Source of the DNA: PLA5 sp040901705
GTDB lineage: Bacteria; Planctomycetota; Planctomycetia; Pirellulales; PLA5
DNA length: 13,516 bases
Assembly: GCA_040901705.1 (NCBI GenBank)
Contig: JBBDYI010000326.1
Coordinates: forward strand, 1 to 13,516
Direction: 5' to 3'
Position numbers and translations under genes: made by a program
Shown: piece after piece, positions 9,301 through 13,516 of the stretch
How positions within the stretch are numbered: the stretch's first letter is position 1
Layout of the letters: every line of letters starts with the position of its first letter
Notes under the pieces: model-generated
What the model was told of the DNA's origin: nothing
Databases searched by the model: none
The model's input: the letters and a program-made list of their open reading frames with translations, nothing else

Positions 9301-10310
9301 TGTTCGTTGGCATCGCCGGCGCGGGCGGCCAGGGCCGACTGCTGCCGCCGTGAACGGAGCGTTTGTTCGTCGAGTTCCACGCTTCGCGTCCGTTGTCCTT
9401 CGATCAGCGATTCGGCGGCCGCGATCTTTTCGCGCACGGCGGCCATGCGGGCTTCGCCGCCGCGAATCGCTTCGTCGAGCTCGACGATTTCCGCTTCCAC
9501 GCCGAGGGATTCGGCCTCGATACGCTGCATCTCGGCGCGGCAGCCGTCGCCGTCCTGCGAGAGGCCGGCGATGTCCGCGTCGAATTCGGACAGCGCACCG
9601 GCGAGTCGACGCCAATCGACCAGGCCCAATTCCGTTCGCAGCGACTTGAGCCGCGTCGAATATTCGCGATAGCGACGGGCCTTCGACGCCTGCAGGCGAA
9701 CGGACCGCAGCCGGCTCTCGACTTCCTCGACGATGTCGCTGAGGCGGAGCAGGTTTTGGTCGACTCGTTCGAGCCGCCGCGCAGCTTCGATTTTCTTCGC
9801 CTTGAAGCGGCTGATGCCGGCCGCTTCCTCGAAGATCATCCGCCGCTCGCGGGGCGACGACTGCAACAGAACGTCGACCTTGCCCTGCTCGATGACGCTG
9901 TACGCCTCGGTGGCTACGCCCGTGCCCGCGAACAGGTCGCGGATGTCGCGCAGCCGGCTGGGCTGGCGATTGATCAGGTATTCGCTTTCGCCGCTGCGGT
10001 AGACCCGTCGCGTGATCTTGACTTCCGGCGTGTCGACGGAGAGCAGACTTTGGGCGTTATCGAGCGTGAGCGTGACGTCCGCCGAATTGAGCGGGCGGCG
10101 GCTGCCCGAACCGTTGAAGATGACGTCGGCCATCTCCTTGCCTCGGAGGCTCTTGGGACTCTGCTCGCCGAGCACCCATTTGATGGCGTCGACGACATTC
10201 GACTTGCCCGAGCCGTTCGGGCCGACGATGACGGTGATTCCCTTGGGGAATTCGAACCGCGTTTTGTCGGCAAAGCTCTTGAAGCCGGCTAGTTCGATGG
10301 CTCGGAGCAT
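6372..10310 (-). CDS. smc: Chromosome partition protein Smc
   Basis: Bacterial SMC ATPase of 1312 residues. It compacts and segregates the chromosome by loop extrusion, with ScpA and ScpB as usual partners (not in this window). The N-terminal head has Walker A GPNGSGKSN (30-38) and the AYSVIEQGKVD block (136-146). A coiled coil runs about 170-500, the hinge about 500-690 (FRDVRGLVADVIDV; later VTADGLVVVGPR), and the return coil about 690-965. The C-terminal head has INHDSRRLFAETL (1088-1100), the ABC signature LLSGGEKTLT (1151-1160), Walker B FCVLDEVDAALDEAN (1176-1190) and the His switch VVTHSKKT (1209-1216). All ATPase motifs are intact. At 1312 residues it is longer than the usual 1150-1200. 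The excess is an acidic low-complexity insert (about 974-1024) and an acidic tail (1245-1312). The ATG at 10310 gives the standard MLRAIELAGFKSFADKT N-terminus. No Shine-Dalgarno is seen. The gene lies 107 bp downstream of the FlgI-like gene. Confidence 0.97.
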   Translation of the reverse strand: MLRAIELAGFKSFADKTRFEFPKGITVIVGPNGSGKSNVVDAIKWVLGEQSPKSLRGKEMADVIFNGSGSRRPLNSADVTLTLDNAQSLLSVDTPEVKITRRVYRSGESEYLINRQPSRLRDIRDLFAGTGVATEAYSVIEQGKVDVLLQSSPRERRMIFEEAAGISRFKAKKIEAARRLERVDQNLLRLSDIVEEVESRLRSVRLQASKARRYREYSTRLKSLRTELGLVDWRRLAGALSEFDADIAGLSQDGDGCRAEMQRIEAESLGVEAEIVELDEAIRGGEARMAAVREKIAAAESLIEGQRTRSVELDEQTLRSRRQQSALAARAGDANEQINEARQAVDAIDRQADELRAKLAGDEAALSDVVGEVERLRADGERSRAAYAERSREANALDREINAIEAQRATAVELFARASQRIETLTHQCAAAATEFNEASGEHDRSLADVDRLSVVLEDAQNLLADRRQEQAEQQASLADVRIRRTAAQERATLLAELESKLEGLGVGVKQALTEARGGGNSVFRDVRGLVADVIDVNVDMAPLVDVALGELAGHLVVGADRNLFDALAEGRASLTGRVALVRYDLKPPTSWTRPADYSNRAGVVGRADRFVSTADEYVALVERLLGHTWIVESLHVALALAQQAAREDRFVTLAGELVTADGLVVVGPRLAATGLISRRSELRSLREQLVVHDRNVTEGERRLSDVSAAVVDGEERVKSLAAELKTLQQANAERRARRQTAEQRHTQFEEQLSAASAERDAAERQRDAAAARLAELNSRRAVDDEALAAAQAQIDAERARVESLDAERVAMLRQTASARVELAKAEQQIEHHRTQLRQFELHCDERRRAIDECREQLAQCAAKSLESQRAILRAESEVAASYLDKESVAAQVRGRVEIREGRRAAKSEFASRVQKLRARLRVIDDTIHQRQLAAGEIRHERSVLADRMREDYDLDLAELATRPPTIRIAAARLEESDDVEFASDESAYDDTADEESTLDESAETEDANDRERGDRKDEAAAVESPFDRSAVEAEIADLRRKVNAIGGVNLDALAELEDLETRHAALAAQHDDLASAKASLEQIIEKINHDSRRLFAETLETVRGHFQQLFRKLFGGGQADIVLEDGVDVLDAGIEIVARPPGKEPRNISLLSGGEKTLTCVALLLAVFRNRPSPFCVLDEVDAALDEANIERFVGVLREFLTITQFIVVTHSKKTMTAASTLYGVTMQESGISKRVSVRFEDVSETGEISQAAIARSVSEPPDVDNESRPKAAEAALGDESDDVAAQRPASDADENDAAENDGAGDETQAA
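7302..7358 (-). repeat. 12-bp direct repeat inside the Smc acidic insert
   Basis: The 12-mer agcggattcgtc (plus strand) occurs at 7302-7313 and 7347-7358. The copies are 45 bp apart, exactly 15 codons, and encode the two DESA motifs at residues 985-988 and 1000-1003. The in-frame spacing suggests the insert grew by local duplication of a short acidic unit. Confidence 0.7.
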
Positions 10311-10417
10311 GGCGGCGGCTCAAGAAAAGACAACGCCCAAAAAGTCAACGCCCGAAAAGGCGGTGCCGCCCGACGTCCGAGACATTCGCGGCGCGGCATG
10401 GGTGCGGACGCCGTATT

Positions 10418-12274
10418 TTACTCGCTCTCCTCGTCGGCGTCGCCTTCGCTCGACGTTTTCGCCGGTTTTCGCGGGGAAATCTCCTCCTCGCCGGCGGCCT
10501 CGAACAGTTCCGGCGTGGGGCTAGCGACGCTGCGGCGCCGGGCCGGCCGCTCATGCTTTGCGTTATCGTGTTCGTCGTTGTGGGTAGAGCCGGCGTCGGT
10601 AGTGGAGTTGGCGAAGTCGTCGTCTGCCACCGTCGTCGGATGGCGGTGGTACGCACGATCCGTTCGTGGCAAGGCGTCGACTTCCAGCCGGCTGGTCAGC
10701 GCCTTTTTGGTCTTGGCCTCGCTCAACATCTGCACGACGCCGCCATAGTCGCCGCCCAATTCGGCCACCGCGCGAATCAACGCATCGACGTCGTTGGAGA
10801 TCTGCCGGCGTTCGATCGGGCGGCCGGGCAAGTATTTCGAGACCGTCAACTGGTCGCCGTCGCCGACGACGTCGATGGCCTTTCCGGCTTGCAATTTAAT
10901 CGGCGTGATCAACTGATGATGGCGGCCGAACAGGACGATTTCTGGGCGGAAACTGCCGGTGACGTGAATCATCGGCGGGCCGTCGGTGTCGAGCAAATGG
11001 TAGCTGAACTTGTCGCCCATGCCTTCGCCGCGAACGAGCGGGTCTTGAGGATCCCACGTCCACAACGCACGGAACGCACCGTAGCGGGTTTCGGCGCTGG
11101 ACACGTCGAGCAGCTTGCGAAGTTGCTCGTAGGCGCCGACGTCCTTCATGGCGCTCAGCGCCGTGAGGGCGTAGGCGCGGAAGGCCGGCTGTTCGTGGGC
11201 GATTTCCGCCAGCGGCGTGGCCGCGGCCTTGTCGTCGAGGTACGCCAACGCTTCGGCCGAGTAGAAGCGAATTTCTTGATCCCCCGACGCCAGGCCTTTG
11301 TGGAGGATGTCGACGCCCTTGCTGCCGATCGCTTCGAGCTGCAGGGCGGCGCGGGCCGACGTGATCGGGTCGAGCAATTGCCGTTCGAGCAACCGCATCC
11401 GCGAGGCCCGTGCGACGACGCCTTCGCGGACGGGAATCGAACGGATGACGGCGATGTAGCGGGCCAGGTTGTCCTTGTAGCGCGGATGTACGGCAAGCTC
11501 GATGTAGCCATCGGTTTTCGGATTGGCGACGCCTTCCTGAACGCCCTGGTTGTAGACCACGAATCGTGTGTTGATCGCCTTGCCGATGTCGGCGCTAAGG
11601 CCGATCGACTTGTGCGAACTGCGGATGGTGAGGTTGAGTTCGCGCGATTTGGTCGCCACGCCGCCGCCGAGCACGCGGGCGCGGCGCAAGGCGTTCGGGT
11701 CGTCTTTTTCATCGGCCCGCGGGTCGACGATCAGCCAACCTTCGGTCAGCGCCAGCGTTTCGCCGCCGCGAATGACTTCGTCGGGCGTGCGGAACATCGG
11801 CTTGAGCCGCGTTTCCATCAACCAGCCGCCGCGGAGGTTCGCGGTGTTGTCGTCGACGAGCGATTCAACGAGCACGTCGAAATGATCTCCTTTGCGGATG
11901 CCGGGACGCAGATAGGCGGTGACCATCACCATCGCGGTGTCGGGCGACGCCAGAACCTGGTTCGGCCGTTCGACGCCGCGGGTTTGCATCTCGGAAATCA
12001 TCATCCGGCGGTAGTCGGTGTCGGTCGGGTCGCTGCCGGTGCCATCGAGTTGCGTGACCAACGCCACGCCCTTGATCACGACCGGCTGAATGCCGTCGGC
12101 GACGGCGTAATCGCCGACGAGTTTGACGTTCGATTCGAGCAGGTCGAAGTCGTCTTCCGGGCTTTGCAGGTTAATCGAATCTTGGCTGCACCCGCCCGAG
12201 AGCGAGGCAACCACGGCAAACCAAAGACCGCAGGCGAAGCGGACGAGCGACGCGCCAGGCTGAGTTGGCTTCAT
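10418..12274 (-). CDS. FlgI-like (P-ring domain) protein with HEAT repeats
   Basis: A 618-residue exported protein with an unusual combination of domains. Residues 1-29 are a signal peptide with an imperfect lipobox (SLSGGC, Cys29), so it is probably a lipoprotein. Residues 65-285 follow the flagellar P-ring protein FlgI: VALVTQLDGTGSD (70-82), MVMVTAYLRPGIRKGDHFDV (115-134), LRGGWLMETRL (147-157), RRARVLGGG (197-205), and an ELAVHPRYKDNLARYIAVI block (259-277). Residues 295-410 are helical HEAT-like repeats (ARAALQLEAIG, IRFYSAEALAYL, FRAYALTALSAM, TRYGAFRAL). A beta-rich part follows, then a charged, probably disordered tail (538-618). Authentic FlgI is about 365 residues without HEAT repeats. 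No flagellar genes are nearby, so a non-flagellar envelope role is inferred. The frame is open to 12355, but the ATG at 12274 fits the signal peptide and has a Shine-Dalgarno. Confidence 0.85.
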   Translation of the reverse strand: MKPTQPGASLVRFACGLWFAVVASLSGGCSQDSINLQSPEDDFDLLESNVKLVGDYAVADGIQPVVIKGVALVTQLDGTGSDPTDTDYRRMMISEMQTRGVERPNQVLASPDTAMVMVTAYLRPGIRKGDHFDVLVESLVDDNTANLRGGWLMETRLKPMFRTPDEVIRGGETLALTEGWLIVDPRADEKDDPNALRRARVLGGGVATKSRELNLTIRSSHKSIGLSADIGKAINTRFVVYNQGVQEGVANPKTDGYIELAVHPRYKDNLARYIAVIRSIPVREGVVARASRMRLLERQLLDPITSARAALQLEAIGSKGVDILHKGLASGDQEIRFYSAEALAYLDDKAAATPLAEIAHEQPAFRAYALTALSAMKDVGAYEQLRKLLDVSSAETRYGAFRALWTWDPQDPLVRGEGMGDKFSYHLLDTDGPPMIHVTGSFRPEIVLFGRHHQLITPIKLQAGKAIDVVGDGDQLTVSKYLPGRPIERRQISNDVDALIRAVAELGGDYGGVVQMLSEAKTKKALTSRLEVDALPRTDRAYHRHPTTVADDDFANSTTDAGSTHNDEHDNAKHERPARRRSVASPTPELFEAAGEEEISPRKPAKTSSEGDADEESE

Positions 12275-12587
12275 GCCAAACACTCCGCGAGGGACAGGTT
12301 GGTGTGCGGCGTCCATCGGCCACGCCGCCGATCCATCGGCGACGGCGAAGTGCATCGCAAGGGCGAAGCGCCGCGGGCATTTTCGTGACGAAGTGACATT
12401 TCGCGGCGCGGCCGGCGGCCGAACCGACCGCCTCGCGCCGTTGCAAGCGCCGACACGAGGGCCGACGCCTACATTTCAAGACGAGGGCGGAAGGTTAGCG
12501 ACGCCGCGGCGAGCGGTCAAGGCAAGTTTGTCGCCGGATCGCTGTGAAATCGCCAGGCGGCGCAGGATCTCGTTTTGTTCGTCTGTG
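12275..12587 (-). other. Intergenic region upstream of the FlgI-like gene, 313 bp
   Basis: This lies between the ribulokinase stop and the FlgI-like start, both minus strand. It contains the Shine-Dalgarno noted above, a pair of direct repeats tccatcggc (12312-12320 and 12332-12340) exactly 20 bp apart, and an 11-bp palindrome ttcgtgacgaa (12382-12392). These are plausible but unproven regulatory sites. I could not identify a promoter or an intrinsic terminator. Directly after the ribulokinase stop, a minus-strand frame in the +1 register reads about 40 plausible-looking residues, but no ATG or GTG precedes it. Confidence 0.4.
12283..12286 (-). promoter_or_regulatory. Shine-Dalgarno of the FlgI-like gene
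   Basis: GGAG on the minus strand ends 8 nt before the ATG at 12274. It is the only well-placed Shine-Dalgarno in the window, and it favours this start over the in-frame ATG codons upstream at 12355 and 12316. Confidence 0.55.
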
Positions 12588-13516
12588 CTACCGCTTGGCA
12601 AGTTCGCGTGCGAGCGCTCGGTACTGCTTATAGATCGCCGCGTACTCGCGGACGCGGGATTGGTTCGGCATGACGACCTGCGGCGGTCCGCTGGCTTTGG
12701 GCGTCGCCATCGCTCGAATCGCGTCCTCAGCCGTCACCAGGCCGGTATGCTCTTTTCCGGCCGCCAATGCTCCGAGAATCGCCGCGCCCAGCGCCGGCCC
12801 TTGGCGTACCGCGGCGACAGCGATCGGCTCGCCCAGCACATCGGCGTAGACCTCAACGACCAGCGGGTTATGGCGCGGCATTCCGCCGGTGGCCACGAAG
12901 CGTTCGGTGGGTACGCCGCTTTCTCGTAGCACCTCGACGATCCATCGCAAGCCGAACGCCGTCGCTTCCAGGACGGCGCGATACAAGTGGTGTGCGCCGT
13001 GGTTGAGTGTCAGACCCGCAAACGCTCCGGCCAGCGATCCGTCCATCAGCGGCGTGCGGCAGCCGTTGAACCAGTCGACGCACAGCACACCTTCCGCGCC
13101 GGGCGGCAACTTGGCGGCCTTCGCTCCTAGTTCGGAAAAATCTTCGTGTCCGACCAGCCGCCGCAGCCAGTCGAAAGCGTCGCCCACGGCGGCCTGACCG
13201 GTTTCGTAGCCGAACATGCCCGGCAAAATGCCGCCGTCGACGACGCCGGCGATTCCAGGGGCGAGCCGCTCGACCGTGGCGTTGAGCATGTGGCAGCTAC
13301 TCGTGCCCAGCACCATGACGAGCGTGCCCGGTTCCGCGACGCCGGCCCCCGGCACGCCGGCATGGGCGTCGATCGTCGCCGCGCTCACCGCGGTCCCAGC
13401 GGCGAGGCCGAAACGATCGGCCATTGCCGCAGTGAGTTCACCCGCTCGCTGGCCGGGGCTAAGCAATCTGCCGGGCATTTTTTTCGCCACGACATCGCCC
13501 AGCCGCGGGTCGAGCG
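12588..13516 (-). CDS. araB: Ribulokinase (FGGY kinase), C-terminal part, cut by window edge
   Basis: The 3' part (309 complete codons) of an FGGY-family sugar kinase, most like AraB, which phosphorylates L-ribulose to L-ribulose 5-phosphate with ATP in arabinose catabolism. The frame stays open to the right edge (DPRLGDVVAKKMPGRLL), so the start and the N-terminal kinase half lie outside. Numbering from the GTG codon at 13490, visible elements are ATIDAHAGVPGAG (39-51), TLVMVLGTSSCHML (56-69), GYETGQAAVGDAFDW (94-108), CVDWFNGCRTPLMDGS (137-152) and an FGGY signature-2 stretch beginning GAFAGLTLNHG (155-165). An ATP-site block, FVATGGMPRHNP, follows (202-213). The IDAHAG and GTSSCHM pattern points to ribulokinase rather than xylulokinase or glycerol kinase; related ribulokinase-like paralogues remain possible. 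The gene stops 313 bp upstream of the FlgI-like gene. Confidence 0.88.
   Translation of the reverse strand, partial: LDPRLGDVVAKKMPGRLLSPGQRAGELTAAMADRFGLAAGTAVSAATIDAHAGVPGAGVAEPGTLVMVLGTSSCHMLNATVERLAPGIAGVVDGGILPGMFGYETGQAAVGDAFDWLRRLVGHEDFSELGAKAAKLPPGAEGVLCVDWFNGCRTPLMDGSLAGAFAGLTLNHGAHHLYRAVLEATAFGLRWIVEVLRESGVPTERFVATGGMPRHNPLVVEVYADVLGEPIAVAAVRQGPALGAAILGALAAGKEHTGLVTAEDAIRAMATPKASGPPQVVMPNQSRVREYAAIYKQYRALARELAKR

Noticed and set aside
10553..12388. A 611-codon plus-strand open frame opposite the FlgI-like gene
   Set aside because: Antisense shadow; the minus-strand frame has a signal peptide, FlgI blocks and a Shine-Dalgarno, while this one has nothing recognisable.
12477..12600. 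A plausible-looking +1-register continuation after the ribulokinase stop
   Set aside because: The kinase ends at a normal C-terminus for the family and no ATG or GTG precedes the frame; no frameshift is needed to explain the gene.

Overview
The window looks like a chromosomal segment from a planctomycete, probably of the Pirellulales type. The grounds are a protein of the planctomycete TIGR03009 family, a secreted SGNH hydrolase fused to a Dabb domain, a FlgI-like protein carrying HEAT repeats outside any flagellar cluster, GC-rich codon use, and almost no Shine-Dalgarno sequences. The lineage is inferred from family content only; no rRNA or other marker gene is present.

Layout. At the left, a TIGR03009-family secreted protein (144-1283, minus) is divergent from a coiled-coil OmpA-domain lipoprotein (1615-2454, plus), with 331 bp between them. 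A small predicted three-helix membrane protein of unknown function (2568-2903, plus) follows, in a stretch with a different base texture. Next comes a secreted SGNH hydrolase with a C-terminal Dabb domain (3134-4213, plus). A perfect 10-bp hairpin (4305-4328) lies where this gene converges with the minus-strand block.

The right two thirds is a co-directional minus-strand block. In transcription order it is: the 3' part of a ribulokinase gene (12588 to the right edge), a FlgI-like/HEAT lipoprotein candidate (10418-12274), the chromosome-partition ATPase Smc (6372-10310), and a dimeric-type glycyl-tRNA synthetase (4451-6076). The gap between the FlgI-like gene and smc is 107 bp, so they may be co-transcribed. 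The other gaps (295 and 313 bp) are large enough for separate promoters.

How the genes work together. Smc and GlyRS are core information-processing functions. The OmpA, FlgI-like, TIGR03009 and SGNH-Dabb products are all predicted to be exported and belong to the cell envelope or periplasm. Ribulokinase is sugar catabolism. I see no mobile element, CRISPR array, RNA gene or recognisable defence system. The most unusual items are the FlgI-HEAT architecture, the SGNH-Dabb fusion, and acidic low-complexity insertions in Smc. The first 143 bp hold no gene I can support.
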